Translations under genes and position numbers: made by a program
Shown here: positions 47,951-57,593 of the stretch, in pieces
Numbering within the stretch: the first letter of the stretch is position 1
Layout: each line of letters begins with the position of its first letter
The notes under the pieces: generated by a model
The model's input: only the letters and a program-made list of their open reading frames with translations
What the model was told of the DNA's origin: nothing
The model's database searches: none
From: Paludisphaera borealis
Lineage (GTDB): Bacteria; Planctomycetota; Planctomycetia; Isosphaerales; Isosphaeraceae
Reading direction: 5' to 3'
Length of the DNA stretch: 64,000 bases
Assembly: GCF_001956985.1 (NCBI RefSeq)
Contig: NZ_CP019082.1
Location: 5,704,001 to 5,768,000 of the forward strand

Positions 47951-49843
47951 TCACTCTAACGAAGGGGCAGGAGGAAGCACGCGCGGTTTGCCCAGAAAAA
48001 GGGGCGTCAGGGTGGTGGCGGGCTCAGCGGAAGTCACCATGTTGCCGAGCCAGCGGAAGGTAAGTTTGAGGTTCGGCGCGGTGGCTTTCCAGAGGCCGTC
48101 GACCTTGTGGGTGAAGCCGATCAGCGGGTAGGTGATGGTGAGCTCGTCGCCGGGGGAGGCGTCGAACCGGACGTAGGCGCCGGACCAGCGGACGGGGGCC
48201 GGCTTCGTGCCGACGAACGCGCGCACCTGGTCGTGCGGGGCCCAGTGGGGCGGGCGGAGGAAGAAGGCGTCGGCGACGGCCGCCTTGACCGTCAGGCGGC
48301 CGGCGTCGGGCATGAACGACACGACCTCGCCCCAGGGCGACGTGCGGGATAGGCTCATGTCGACGTAGACGCCGGCGGGCCCGAGCTTCGACTCCGGGCG
48401 ACGGCCGATCGTCTCGGTCCAGGCGGTGTAGATCGCGCGCATGCCTTCGGGAGCGCAGCAGCCGAACATCTCGAAGCTGGAAACCCGGCCGAGCAGCTCG
48501 TTCTCGAAGTCGTTCAGGCCGGTGCCGCCGATCACGCCCCCCTGGAACCGTCGCAGGGCGTCCAGGCCCGCCGTGACGGCCGGCTCTCCCTTGGCGGCGT
48601 TCAGCCGCCGGTAATAGGCTTCGAACTCGGGCGTCACGATGAACTGCGTGTTGCTGATGGAGTTGCGCAGGTAACGCTCGGCGTAGTCGAAGTATTCGGG
48701 ATACCCGGAACGGGCGATCAGGGCCGCGATGGAGATCATGTCGGAGACGCAGCAGGTCTCATTGCAACTGTCCGGCCCGGCCGGGAACCAGCCGGTGCCG
48801 GTGCCTCGGGTGAGCATGTAGTCCCAGGCCCCCTTGGCGAGCTGGGTGTACTTCGCCTCGCCGGTCGCGAGGCCCAGGCGGGCGACACCCCATACCGCGT
48901 GCATCGTGGCGTGGCTGTGGCCGTCGAACCGGCCGTCGGCGGCGAACCGGAGGCCGTCGGGCTGGACGCCGGCGATCATGCCGTCGGCGTAGGCGCGGGC
49001 GAAGGCCAGGGCGTCGGCGTCGCCGGTCGCCTGCCAGTAGACCACCAGCGGACCGACGATCGGCGCGGGCTGGCGATTCCAGCCGTTGGGTGAGACCGAG
49101 CCGTCGGCCTTGAACGCGCCCATCCCGCAGGCGAACCAGCACCGCCCCTGATCGTCCCAGGTCGCCAGCTTCTTGAGCGCGAGCATCACCTTGCGGGCCA
49201 GGGCCTTCGATTCGGCGTCGTTGTGGCGCGTGTGGTGCTCGGCGAGGCTCTGAAGGATCTTGGTCGCGCCCCAGATGTGGATGACGCGGTCTTTCTCGCC
49301 GTACTTCGCGCCGATGTCTCCCTCGTTGAACGCTCCGGGATGGCTCCAAACCTTGCCGTCGGGCGCGATGTAGGACCGAATCCGCTTATGGAACGCCGTT
49401 TCGACCTCGCGGCCGGCGTTTGACCCCGAGACCTCGCGCATGTAGTACCATTCCCAGTCCATCCGGGCGTCGGTGTCGCACGCGACGACCGGGTCTTGCC
49501 CCTCGGGGGCCGGCGGACAGCGAAGCGGGTGGCACTGAAACACGGGTTCATAGCCAAGGTCCGGGCGCGGGGTCCGGATCAAATAGTTCATCGCCCACTC
49601 GGCCATCCGCTTGAGGTCGACGTCGGCCGCGCGGGGCGTGTCCGCCAGCGTCCCGACCGACTCGGCTCCCGGAACGACGACCTTGACGTCGCCGACCTCG
49701 CCGGTCAGCCCTCGGACGATCGGTCGATCCGCCGAATCCTCCCCGGCCGGCGACCGGATCGGACCGAGCACGGCGGCCGATCCGACGATGAGGATCATCC
49801 ACTTCGTCCGCGGCCGGGCCGTCGCCTTTTCGCGCGAGTCCAT
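47951..49843 (-). CDS. GH127-like (beta-L-arabinofuranosidase type) secreted glycoside hydrolase
   Basis: 630 aa from ATG 49843, GGAGG upstream, with a signal-like segment (WMILIVGSAAVLGPI). The (alpha/alpha)6-barrel part has FACGMGAFKADG and GHSHATMHAVWGVARLG. The cysteines of the GH127 metal/catalytic centre appear as NETCCVSDMISIAALIARSG and FEMFGCCAPEGMRAIY, the Glu-x-Cys and Cys-Cys elements of that family. A C-terminal beta domain follows. Polysaccharide degradation is inferred; the substrate is uncertain because homologs vary. It is divergent from a sulfatase, suggesting use of sulfated or decorated glycans. Confidence 0.72.
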   Translation of the reverse strand: MDSREKATARPRTKWMILIVGSAAVLGPIRSPAGEDSADRPIVRGLTGEVGDVKVVVPGAESVGTLADTPRAADVDLKRMAEWAMNYLIRTPRPDLGYEPVFQCHPLRCPPAPEGQDPVVACDTDARMDWEWYYMREVSGSNAGREVETAFHKRIRSYIAPDGKVWSHPGAFNEGDIGAKYGEKDRVIHIWGATKILQSLAEHHTRHNDAESKALARKVMLALKKLATWDDQGRCWFACGMGAFKADGSVSPNGWNRQPAPIVGPLVVYWQATGDADALAFARAYADGMIAGVQPDGLRFAADGRFDGHSHATMHAVWGVARLGLATGEAKYTQLAKGAWDYMLTRGTGTGWFPAGPDSCNETCCVSDMISIAALIARSGYPEYFDYAERYLRNSISNTQFIVTPEFEAYYRRLNAAKGEPAVTAGLDALRRFQGGVIGGTGLNDFENELLGRVSSFEMFGCCAPEGMRAIYTAWTETIGRRPESKLGPAGVYVDMSLSRTSPWGEVVSFMPDAGRLTVKAAVADAFFLRPPHWAPHDQVRAFVGTKPAPVRWSGAYVRFDASPGDELTITYPLIGFTHKVDGLWKATAPNLKLTFRWLGNMVTSAEPATTLTPLFLGKPRVLPPAPSLE

Positions 49844-50046
49844 CGCTATCCTCCAGCGCCTGAGTTCAACACGCTCCAGCAGGACTGTAAGGGAGCCTCG
49901 CCCCGGTCGCAATCTGGAGCCGATCGTCCCACGCTCTTGTTCTCAGCGTCTGATTGTTGATAGATTGTTAAGTCTATCGGAATAGGGTGGAATCTCTGCC
50001 TCCTTGCGTGGTGGCAGTTGGGAACAGAGATTTTCGAGGTCGACGC

Positions 50047-51468
50047 ATGAGAATGTTTCGGATGATGGTCGCGGCGTGGACGGGCTTGCTGGGTCTATTG
50101 TCGTCGGGCGTGGCGGTTCGCGCAGAAGAGAAGGCGTCACGGCCGAACGTCGTGGTGATCCTCGCCGACGACATGGGGTGGGGCGACGTCGGCTGGCACG
50201 GTTCGGAGATCAAGACGCCGAACCTGGACCGCCTGGCGGCTTCCGGGGCGCGGCTTGAGCAGTTTTACGTGCAGCCGGTTTGCTCGCCGACCCGCGCGGC
50301 GTTGATGACGGGCCGGTATCCGATGCGGCACGGGCTCCAGGTGGGCGTGGTTCGGCCGTGGGCCCAGTACGGCCTGCCGCTGGAGGAGCGCACGCTGCCC
50401 CTGGGGCTCAAGGAGGCGGGTTATGAGACGGCGATCGTCGGCAAATGGCACCTCGGTCACTTCCGGCCCGAGTACCTGCCGACCCGTCGCGGGTTCGACC
50501 ACCAGTACGGCCATTACAACGGCGCGCTCGACTACAACACGCACGTCCGCGACGGCGGGCACGACTGGCACCGCGACGACAAGGAGAACCATGACGAGGG
50601 CTACAGCACCCACCTGATCGCCCGCGAGGCGACGCGGGTGATCGCCGAGCATGACGTCGCCCGGCCGCTGTTCTTGTACGTTCCGTTCAACGCCGTCCAC
50701 GCCCCGCACCAGGTTCCGGCGAGCTACAAGGAGCCGTACGCCGCTCTCGCCGAACCGCGACGGACGTACGCGGGGATGCTGGCCGCCCTCGACGAGGCGG
50801 TGGGGCAGATCGCCTCGGCCATCGAGAAGAAGGGGATCGGCTCGAACACGCTCGTCCTGTTTTCGAGCGACAACGGCGGCCCGAACCCGGGCGTCGTCAC
50901 CAGCAACGGTCCGCTCCGAGGTGCGAAGGCGACGCTCTACGAAGGTGGCGTGCGGGTCGCTGCCTTCGCGAACTGGCCGGGACGCATCAAGGCGGGCTCG
51001 GTCGTGAACGCCCCGCTGCACATCGTCGACTGGTATCCGACGCTGCTCAAGCTCGCGGGAGTCACCTCCGCGCAGAACCTGCCGCTCGACGGCCGCGACG
51101 CCTGGCCGGCGATCACCGAGGGCAAACCTTCGCCCCACGACGAGATCCTCCTGAACGCCGCGCCCGGCGGCGGCGCGATCCGCGTCGGCGACTGGAAGCT
51201 CATCGTTACCAATTCCAGCGGCCCCGGCGTCCTTGACGACGAGGCCCCCAAGGCCGCTCGGAAGAACGCGACGCGGAATGAGCCGGTGCAGTTGTTCCAC
51301 ATCAGCGACGACCCCAACGAGAAGACCAACCTGGCCTCGAAGGAGCCCGCGAAGGTTGCCGAGCTTCGCGCCCGCTACGATGCGTTGGCCGCCCAAGCCG
51401 TCCCCCCGAAGATCGCGCCGATCACCCCGGGCTTCAAGTCGCCGCGCGTCTGGGGGGAGTCGGAATAA
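50047..51468 (+). CDS. Secreted formylglycine-dependent sulfatase
   Basis: 473 aa from ATG 50047 (a second in-frame ATG at 50053). Signal peptide to about residue 29 (VRAEE). The metal site VVVILADDMGWGDVGWHG, the FGly motif CSPTRAALMTGR (Cys modified to formylglycine), VGKWHLGH, and FSSDNGG are intact, and LPLDGRDAWPAI and WKLIV close the domain as in arylsulfatase A/B-like enzymes. No maturase is in the window. It is divergent from the GH127-like gene, with 203 bp between. Confidence 0.92.
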   Translation: MRMFRMMVAAWTGLLGLLSSGVAVRAEEKASRPNVVVILADDMGWGDVGWHGSEIKTPNLDRLAASGARLEQFYVQPVCSPTRAALMTGRYPMRHGLQVGVVRPWAQYGLPLEERTLPLGLKEAGYETAIVGKWHLGHFRPEYLPTRRGFDHQYGHYNGALDYNTHVRDGGHDWHRDDKENHDEGYSTHLIAREATRVIAEHDVARPLFLYVPFNAVHAPHQVPASYKEPYAALAEPRRTYAGMLAALDEAVGQIASAIEKKGIGSNTLVLFSSDNGGPNPGVVTSNGPLRGAKATLYEGGVRVAAFANWPGRIKAGSVVNAPLHIVDWYPTLLKLAGVTSAQNLPLDGRDAWPAITEGKPSPHDEILLNAAPGGGAIRVGDWKLIVTNSSGPGVLDDEAPKAARKNATRNEPVQLFHISDDPNEKTNLASKEPAKVAELRARYDALAAQAVPPKIAPITPGFKSPRVWGESE

Positions 51469-51479
51469 GCGGGCTGGTT

Positions 51480-52970
51480 TCAAGGGCGCGCCGCTTTTCG
51501 CTGCGCGTCGAGATCGGCGAATAGCTCCATGAGGGTTTTGACGATCTTCGTGGAGGCTTCGGGCTCGACGTTGTTGGTTCCGAGCCAGGTTTCGTAGCCG
51601 CCGATGTCGAAGTGTCGAGGGGTCGGCAGGTAGCCGTAACTGCCGCCGGCCAGCTCGATCGTGAACGTCGGCTGGAAGGGGCTTTTTTTCTTGATTTCGA
51701 GGCCGATCTCGGTGAAGACCTCGAACGGGATCGAGGCGATTCCGAGGTCGCCGATGCGCAGGGCCTGGAGCGGGGCGGAGATCTCGGCGGGCGCGTCGTT
51801 CAGCTCCAGCGTGCGCTGGGCGTAGGCGCGTTCGAGCCCGTGCTGCTTCGGGGCGTCGGCGGGCTGGGCGAGGATCTTGCGGGCGCGGTCGAGCTGTTCG
51901 GGCGTCGGCTTTCGCGTGGCGAGAGTCAGCTCGCGATGGGCGGCGGCCAGGGGGACGTGGTCGTGGAACGCGACCTTGCGATACGCGCCGGCGACGGCGT
52001 CGGCGAGTTCGTCGGCGACGACGTTCATCTTCTGATAAGGCCCGTAGGAGCGGGTCGAGGTCCCCTTGACGTCGATGTTGTTCACGTCGCCGCTGGTGCC
52101 GTTCGACATGATCCCGACGAACGGGGGGAAGCCTCGCGAATCGGCGTCCAGCAAGAGGCCGATCCGCTGGCCGAAGCACGCGAAATAGTCGGCCGAGACA
52201 TGGCCGATGGGCACGCCGCCGATGTAGTGCAGCGAGTAGTTCGCCAGGAGCGCGAGGGGGCGTCCCTGGGGAGTCCGGACGGCCAGGAACGAAACCTGGG
52301 GGTCGGTCGGGCCGGCCGGTTCGAGGAGGTCCGGGCGGTTGCCGGGGTTCATGACCGCCCGGTCGTTGCCGCCGAACGGGTTCTTCGCCGTCTTGCCGGG
52401 CTGCAAGAGCCACCGGCGATTGAAAAGCGGGCCGGGGACGTCGACGGCGCCCCAGCCGATCTGGGCCGGCTCCAGGTTGTTGGCGGCCACCTGGATCACA
52501 TCGGCGATTCGTTGTGAAAGCAACTGCTGATAGGGAGTCAGCCTTTCGTTCGCTCGCATCATGTTTTCGGATTGCGAGCTGGTCCCCGAATGGGTGTGCG
52601 TGGCCGCCGCCAGGATGTTTCGCGCGGGGATTCCCGTCTTCTCGGCCGCGAGCTTCTTCGCGGCGTCGTAAACCTCGCGCGAGACGCCGACGCTGTCGAC
52701 GAGAACGATCGCCAGCTTCGTCGCGCCGTCGTCGAGAACCAGGCAGCGGGCGTGCAGTTCGTCGTGGATGTGGCTGGCGGGCGGGGTCTCGAAGTTGCCG
52801 ACGATCGGCTCGCCCAGAAACGGCGTGACGTTCGCGGTCGCCGCGCCCGCTCGAAACAAGGGCTTCGCGGCGGCCGTCTGACTTTCCGCCCGGCCGACGA
52901 ACAGGCCGAGTGTCACGAGGGCCGCGGCGGTCGTCGACAGTGTTCGGAAGGATCGTCGTCGAGTGTTCAT
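51480..52970 (-). CDS. Secreted neutral ceramidase-like protein, second type
   Basis: 496 aa from ATG 52970. Signal peptide (TTAAALVTLGLFVGRAESQ). FRAGAATANVTPFLGEPIVGNF, the AAATHTHSGTSSQSEN histidine block, LLANYSLHYIGG and GIMSNGTSGDVNNID match the N-terminal ceramidase domain, whose histidines bind zinc. The C-terminal part has GSYGYLPTPRHFDIGGYET, also typical. Compared with 14413-15744 it is about 50 residues longer and diverged. The 3' end is 11 bp from the sulfatase stop (convergent). Substrate unknown. Confidence 0.82.
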   Translation of the reverse strand: MNTRRRSFRTLSTTAAALVTLGLFVGRAESQTAAAKPLFRAGAATANVTPFLGEPIVGNFETPPASHIHDELHARCLVLDDGATKLAIVLVDSVGVSREVYDAAKKLAAEKTGIPARNILAAATHTHSGTSSQSENMMRANERLTPYQQLLSQRIADVIQVAANNLEPAQIGWGAVDVPGPLFNRRWLLQPGKTAKNPFGGNDRAVMNPGNRPDLLEPAGPTDPQVSFLAVRTPQGRPLALLANYSLHYIGGVPIGHVSADYFACFGQRIGLLLDADSRGFPPFVGIMSNGTSGDVNNIDVKGTSTRSYGPYQKMNVVADELADAVAGAYRKVAFHDHVPLAAAHRELTLATRKPTPEQLDRARKILAQPADAPKQHGLERAYAQRTLELNDAPAEISAPLQALRIGDLGIASIPFEVFTEIGLEIKKKSPFQPTFTIELAGGSYGYLPTPRHFDIGGYETWLGTNNVEPEASTKIVKTLMELFADLDAQRKAARP

Positions 52971-53227
52971 ATCGCGCTTGGCTCCGGAGGGCGTCTCGTC
53001 GATTCGTGAAGCGGCGTCGCCCGCATTCTACTTGGCCCGACGCAGCGCGGCCATTGTGAGGATTCCCCGGCTTTTGAAGGCGGCCGGCGCTCACAGGCTA
53101 CTGGCTTCGGGCCGTGGAATGTGACAAACTTCGAAGGATCACGACCCCCTCGCGGCGACTGCCGCGGGCGGGGCCGGTCGAGATTTCCGTGTCGGAACGC
53201 ATCGTGTCGCGAAGTGGAGCCACCCGC

Positions 53228-53884
53228 GTGCAGCCGGTTTTCCCGTCATCGCATCCGATCGTTCATCACAAGATCGCCTCCCTGCGCGACGTTCGCACGG
53301 GCCCGGCCGAGTTCCGCGCGCTGGTGCGGAGTCTGGCCGTTTTGCTGGGGCACGAGGCGTGCCAGGATCTTCCCACGCGGAACACCCAGGTGACGACGCC
53401 GCTGGGGCCGGCGACGGCCCACGTACTCAGCGACGTCGTGGGCGTGGTGCCGGTCCTCCGCGCGGGGCTGGGGATGGCTGATGGGCTGATCGATCTGATT
53501 CCGCAGGCCGAGGTCTGGCACATCGGCCTGTTTCGCGACGAGACGACGCTCCGTCCGACCGAATATTACAACAAGTTCCCCGTGCGGCCGCGGCTGACCG
53601 TCGCGTTCGTGGTCGATCCCATGCTCGCCACGGGGGGCTCGGCGGTGCGGACCTGCGAGATCCTCAAGGCGGCGGGCGTCCCTCGCCTGAAGCTGATCTC
53701 GCTGATCGCCGCGCCCGAGGGGATCGCCCGGATGGCCGAGGCCATGCCCGACGTGCCGATCCACGTCGGCGTGATCGATGAGCGGCTCACCGAGATCGGC
53801 TTCATCTACCCCGGACTCGGCGACGCCGGAGACCGCCAGTTCGCGACTTCGGCCGACCCGGACGAGGCCGCGCATCATCCCTGA
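53228..53884 (+). CDS. upp: Uracil phosphoribosyltransferase
   Basis: 218 aa from GTG 53228 (GGAG nine bases upstream); this start gives VQPVFPSSHPIVHHKIASLRD, the family N-terminus. The PRPP-binding motif VVDPMLATGGSAVRTCEIL and the uracil loop GFIYPGLGDAGDRQF are intact, and the Arg-rich LSDVVGVVPVLRAGLGM matches. Salvages uracil to UMP. First gene of a four-gene nucleoside-salvage operon. The in-frame ATG at 53114 would add a non-conserved extension. Confidence 0.93.
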   Translation: MQPVFPSSHPIVHHKIASLRDVRTGPAEFRALVRSLAVLLGHEACQDLPTRNTQVTTPLGPATAHVLSDVVGVVPVLRAGLGMADGLIDLIPQAEVWHIGLFRDETTLRPTEYYNKFPVRPRLTVAFVVDPMLATGGSAVRTCEILKAAGVPRLKLISLIAAPEGIARMAEAMPDVPIHVGVIDERLTEIGFIYPGLGDAGDRQFATSADPDEAAHHP

Positions 53885-53902
53885 TCGGACCGAGGCCCTG
53901 CC

Positions 53903-55225
53903 ATGACGCGAGCGGTGGACGTCATCCGGAAGAAGCGCGACGGCGAGACGCTCTCGGCGGCCGAGATCGACTGGATGGTCGAAGGCATCGCGCGCGGCGA
54001 CGTCGCCGACTACCAGTGGTCGGCTCTCCTGATGGCGATCGTCTGGCGCGGGATGGACCGCGGCGAGACGTCGGCGCTGACCAACGCGATGATGCGGTCG
54101 GGCGTCGTGGTCGACCTGTCGTCGATCCCCGGCCCGAAGATCGACAAGCACAGCACCGGGGGCGTGGGCGACAAGACGTCGCTGATCCTCGCGCCGATCG
54201 CCGCGGCGGCCGGCGTGATGGTCCCCATGGTCTCGGGCCGAGGGCTGGGGCACACCGGCGGGACGCTCGACAAGCTCCAGTCGATCCCCGGCCTTCAGGT
54301 CGACGTCGACCTGGAACGGTACAAGGCGATCCTTCGCGAGGCCGGCCTGGTGCTGATCGGTCAGACGGCCGAGATCGCCCCGGCCGACAAGTTCTTGTAC
54401 GCGCTGCGCGACGCGACTTCGACGGTGGAATCGATTCCCTTGCTGGCCTCGTCGATCATGTCGAAGAAGCTGGCCGAGGGGATCGACGGCCTGGTGCTGG
54501 ACGTCAAGACGGGGGGCGGCGCCTTCTTGGCGGATCTCGAAGACTCGCGACGGCTCGCCGAGACGATGTGCGACATCGGCCACGCGATGGGCAAGAAGGT
54601 GGTCGCCTTGATCACGAGGATGGATCAACCGCTGGGCCGGGCGGTGGGCAACGCGGTGGAAATCGTCGAGAGCCTGGCCTGCCTGCGGGGCGAAGGGCCG
54701 GACGACCTGATGGAAGTCTCGTTGTTACTGGCCGCCGAGATGGTGCTGCTGGCGGGGCTGGCCGGCACGATCGACGAGGCCCGCGCGGCGTGCGCTCGAA
54801 CGATCGACGACGGCTCGGCCCTGGAGCGGTTCCGCCGCCTGATCGCCGCCCAGGGGGGCGACCCGCGGGTGGTCGATGATCCGAGTCTCCTGCCGCAAGC
54901 CAGGCGGGCGATCGAGCTGGAGTCGAAGCGCGCGGGGTTCGTGCACGCGCTGGCCGCCCGGCCGATCGGCGTGGCGACCATGCTGCTGGGCGCGGGGCGG
55001 GCGCGAGTCGATTCGACGATCGACCCGGCGGTGGGAGTGATCCTGCACAAGAAGCTTGGCGACCGGGTCGAGGTCGGCGAGTCGCTCTGTACGGTCCTGG
55101 TCAACGACGAGCGCGCGCTTCCGGAAGCCCTGACGATGATCGAAGACGCCTACAGGATGGCGGACGAGCCGATGGACGGGCCGACGCTGGTGGTCGTGGA
55201 GCGGCTTGAAGCCGACTTCACGTGA
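53903..55225 (+). CDS. Pyrimidine-nucleoside phosphorylase (thymidine/uridine type)
   Basis: 440 aa from ATG 53903, 18 bp after upp. The family signature IDKHSTGGVGDKTSLILAPIAAA, GRGLGHTGGTLDKL, the phosphate-binding SSIMSKKLAEG and DVKTGGGAF are present, followed by the C-terminal PYNP domain with GAGRARVDSTIDPAVGV. The sequence fits the Gram-positive-type pyrimidine nucleoside phosphorylase (Pdp) or DeoA, so no symbol is assigned. Its stop overlaps the in-frame GTG at 55222. The released uracil would feed upp. Confidence 0.94.
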   Translation: MTRAVDVIRKKRDGETLSAAEIDWMVEGIARGDVADYQWSALLMAIVWRGMDRGETSALTNAMMRSGVVVDLSSIPGPKIDKHSTGGVGDKTSLILAPIAAAAGVMVPMVSGRGLGHTGGTLDKLQSIPGLQVDVDLERYKAILREAGLVLIGQTAEIAPADKFLYALRDATSTVESIPLLASSIMSKKLAEGIDGLVLDVKTGGGAFLADLEDSRRLAETMCDIGHAMGKKVVALITRMDQPLGRAVGNAVEIVESLACLRGEGPDDLMEVSLLLAAEMVLLAGLAGTIDEARAACARTIDDGSALERFRRLIAAQGGDPRVVDDPSLLPQARRAIELESKRAGFVHALAARPIGVATMLLGAGRARVDSTIDPAVGVILHKKLGDRVEVGESLCTVLVNDERALPEALTMIEDAYRMADEPMDGPTLVVVERLEADFT

Positions 55226-55266
55226 GCGAGCCGACCCCGTCCCTCCGAGAACCTGGAAAAGGCGAA

Positions 55267-56697
55267 ATGATGCGAACGGCGATTCTGGCCCTGTTTTTCA
55301 CGCTCGGCGGCTTGCTGCTTCCGGCCTCCGCCCGCGACGGCCAGGACGCGAACGCCGCGCCTACGGAAGCCGTGGAGCCCGCGCCCGACGCGGGCGGCGA
55401 CCCGGCGCCGCTGGACCCCCAGCCAACGATCCGGATCGAGCCGATCGTGATTCATCACGGCTATCGCCTGTCGATCGGGCGGTGGTCGTTCCAGTTCACG
55501 GTCCCCTCGGGCCTCGACTTGCTGGACCTGGGCGACCGGGTGCGGGGCCTGCTGGGCATGGTGCTCATCGTCGGGGTGGCGATCTATCTGTCGGAGAACC
55601 GGGCCGCGATCTCCTGGAAGGTGATCTTCTGGGGCCTGGCCCTCCAGTGGGTCTTCGCGATCCTCGTGTTGCGGGTTCCGGCGGGGGTCTGGCTGGTCCG
55701 TCAGGCGGGGTCGCTCGTCGAGGCGGTCTTCGGCAAGCCGCACGTCGATCGCGACGGTCTGGCGGGGTTCGTGTTCGCGATCCTTGTGCTGCCGACGGTC
55801 GTCTACGCCTCGGCCTTGTCCGCCGTGCTCTACCACCTGGGAGTCATGCAACGGGTGGTCCGAGGATTCGCGGCGACGACGTCGCGGCTGATGGGGACCA
55901 GCGGCGCCGAGTCGCTCGACGTGGCGGCGTCGATGTTCCTGGGACAGACCGAAGCGCCGCTGGCGATCCGGCCGTACTTGCCGAAGCTGACGACGTCGGA
56001 GCTGCTGACCGTGACGACCGTCGGCATGGCGAACGTCTCCGGCCTGATCATGGCGGCGTATTTCGCTTTCGGAGTCGAGCCCCGGCGCGTCCTGACCGCC
56101 ATGCTCATCACCGCGCCCGGCGCCGTTCTCCTCTCCAAGCTGCTGATCCCGGAGACCGAGACGCCCGAGACCCTCGGCCGCGTTCGGACCGACGACCGTC
56201 GCCCCGACGCCAACATTCTCGCCGCCACGGTGCGGGGGACGCGCGAGGGGTTTCGCATGGCGCTCTCCATCGCCGCGACGCTCCTCGCCGTCACCGGCCT
56301 GATCGTCTTGATCAATCTGGGGCTCGACCGAATGGGAACCTCGCTCGAGGCGTTCTTCGGCTGGGCGCTCGCGCCGGTGGCCTACATGCTGGGCGTGGCC
56401 TGGGAAGACTGCCGTTCCGTCGGCGGGCTTCTCGGAACGCGCACGGCGCTCAACGAATTGATCGCGTTTCAAGACCTGGTGCGGCTTCGCGGCGCGATCC
56501 TCGACCGCTCGTTCCTGATCGCGAGCTTCGCCCTTTGCGGCTTCGCCAACATCGGCTCGCTCGGCATCCAGCTCGGCGGCCTCGGAGCGCTGATCCCCGA
56601 GCGTCGGCGCGACCTGGCGCGGATCGGAATTCGCGCGCTGCTGGCCGCGACGCTGGCCAATTTCCTAACGGCGTGTATCGCGGGGGTCCTGTTATGA
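55267..56697 (+). CDS. nupC: Concentrative nucleoside transporter (NupC/CNT family)
   Basis: 476 aa from ATG 55267 (AAAAGG upstream); GTG 55222, overlapping the preceding stop, is an alternative 15 codons longer. Signal-like N-terminus (MMRTAILALFFTLGGLLLPASA) and a Pro/Ala-rich linker precede the CNT core. The core has about eight hydrophobic segments, with FLGQTEAPLAIRPYL, LTVTTVGMANVSGL, TRTALNELIAF and CGFANIGSLGIQLGGLGAL, the conserved CNT motifs. Imports nucleosides with cation symport. The signal-like extension is unusual for this family. Confidence 0.9.
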   Translation: MMRTAILALFFTLGGLLLPASARDGQDANAAPTEAVEPAPDAGGDPAPLDPQPTIRIEPIVIHHGYRLSIGRWSFQFTVPSGLDLLDLGDRVRGLLGMVLIVGVAIYLSENRAAISWKVIFWGLALQWVFAILVLRVPAGVWLVRQAGSLVEAVFGKPHVDRDGLAGFVFAILVLPTVVYASALSAVLYHLGVMQRVVRGFAATTSRLMGTSGAESLDVAASMFLGQTEAPLAIRPYLPKLTTSELLTVTTVGMANVSGLIMAAYFAFGVEPRRVLTAMLITAPGAVLLSKLLIPETETPETLGRVRTDDRRPDANILAATVRGTREGFRMALSIAATLLAVTGLIVLINLGLDRMGTSLEAFFGWALAPVAYMLGVAWEDCRSVGGLLGTRTALNELIAFQDLVRLRGAILDRSFLIASFALCGFANIGSLGIQLGGLGALIPERRRDLARIGIRALLAATLANFLTACIAGVLL

Positions 56698-57593
56698 AAC
56701 CGTCCTCCAGCAGCCTCGACGTGACGGCCCGAGCCGACGAGGCGGCGGCCGTGCTGCGGTCGGCTCTCGGCGAACCGCCGGCCGCGGCGGTGATCCTGGG
56801 GTCGGGGATGGGCTCGTTGGTCGACCGGTTCACCGACCAGACGGTCATCCCCTACGATCAGGTTCCCCACTTCCCGAAGCCGACCGTCGCGGGCCACGCG
56901 GGCAACGTGGTCTTCGGCTCGGTCGAGGGGGCGAAGGCGATCCTGTTCCAGGGCCGATTCCACTACTACGAGGGGCACGACCTGGAGACGGTGACGTTCC
57001 CGGTCCGCGTGCTCCAGCGCCTGGGCGTCCGCACGCTGATCCTCACCGCGGCGACCGGTGGCGTTCGGCCCGAACTGCGGCCCGGCAACATCGTCTGCCT
57101 TTCCGACCACATCAACCTGATCGGGTCCAATCCGCTGCGCGGTTCCAACGACGCCGGGCTCGGTGAGCGGTTCCCCGACATGAGCGAGGTCTATTCGAAG
57201 CGGCTGAGGAACCTTGCGCGAAGCGAGGCCAAGCGACTGGCGATCAACCTGATCCCGGCCGTCTATGCGTGCCTTCCCGGCCCGAGCTACGAGACGCCCG
57301 CCGAGATCAAGATGTTGCGCGTGCTGGGCGCCGACGTGGTCGGCATGTCGACGGCGCCCGAGGCGATCGTCGCGCGGCACGCCGGGATGGAGATTCTCGG
57401 GCTGGCGCTGGTGACGAACGCGGCGGCCGGCGTCGCGGCGACGCCGGTCCGCCACGAGGACGTTCTGGAAGCCGGCCGCAAGGCGACGCCGCTGATCGGC
57501 AAGCTGATCCGCCGGATCGTGCTTCGACTGGCCGGCGTCGGATCGGGGGAAATCGGGCTTTCCGGCGAGTTTTCTACGATCGGCGGTCCCTGA
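56694..57593 (+). CDS. Purine nucleoside phosphorylase
   Basis: 299 aa from ATG 56694, overlapping the nupC stop as ATGA. Motifs: AVILGSGMGSLVDRF, the phosphate/ribose residues in GRFHYYEG and LTAATGGVRPEL, SDHINLIGSNPL, GPSYETPAEIKML and VVGMSTAPEAIVARH, ending LALVTNAAAG. It is the trimeric PNP (PunA/XapA-type) class by these motifs. It phosphorolyses purine nucleosides to free bases. Its 3' end overlaps the opposite-strand HAD gene by 20 bp. Confidence 0.94.
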   Translation: MKPSSSSLDVTARADEAAAVLRSALGEPPAAAVILGSGMGSLVDRFTDQTVIPYDQVPHFPKPTVAGHAGNVVFGSVEGAKAILFQGRFHYYEGHDLETVTFPVRVLQRLGVRTLILTAATGGVRPELRPGNIVCLSDHINLIGSNPLRGSNDAGLGERFPDMSEVYSKRLRNLARSEAKRLAINLIPAVYACLPGPSYETPAEIKMLRVLGADVVGMSTAPEAIVARHAGMEILGLALVTNAAAGVAATPVRHEDVLEAGRKATPLIGKLIRRIVLRLAGVGSGEIGLSGEFSTIGGP

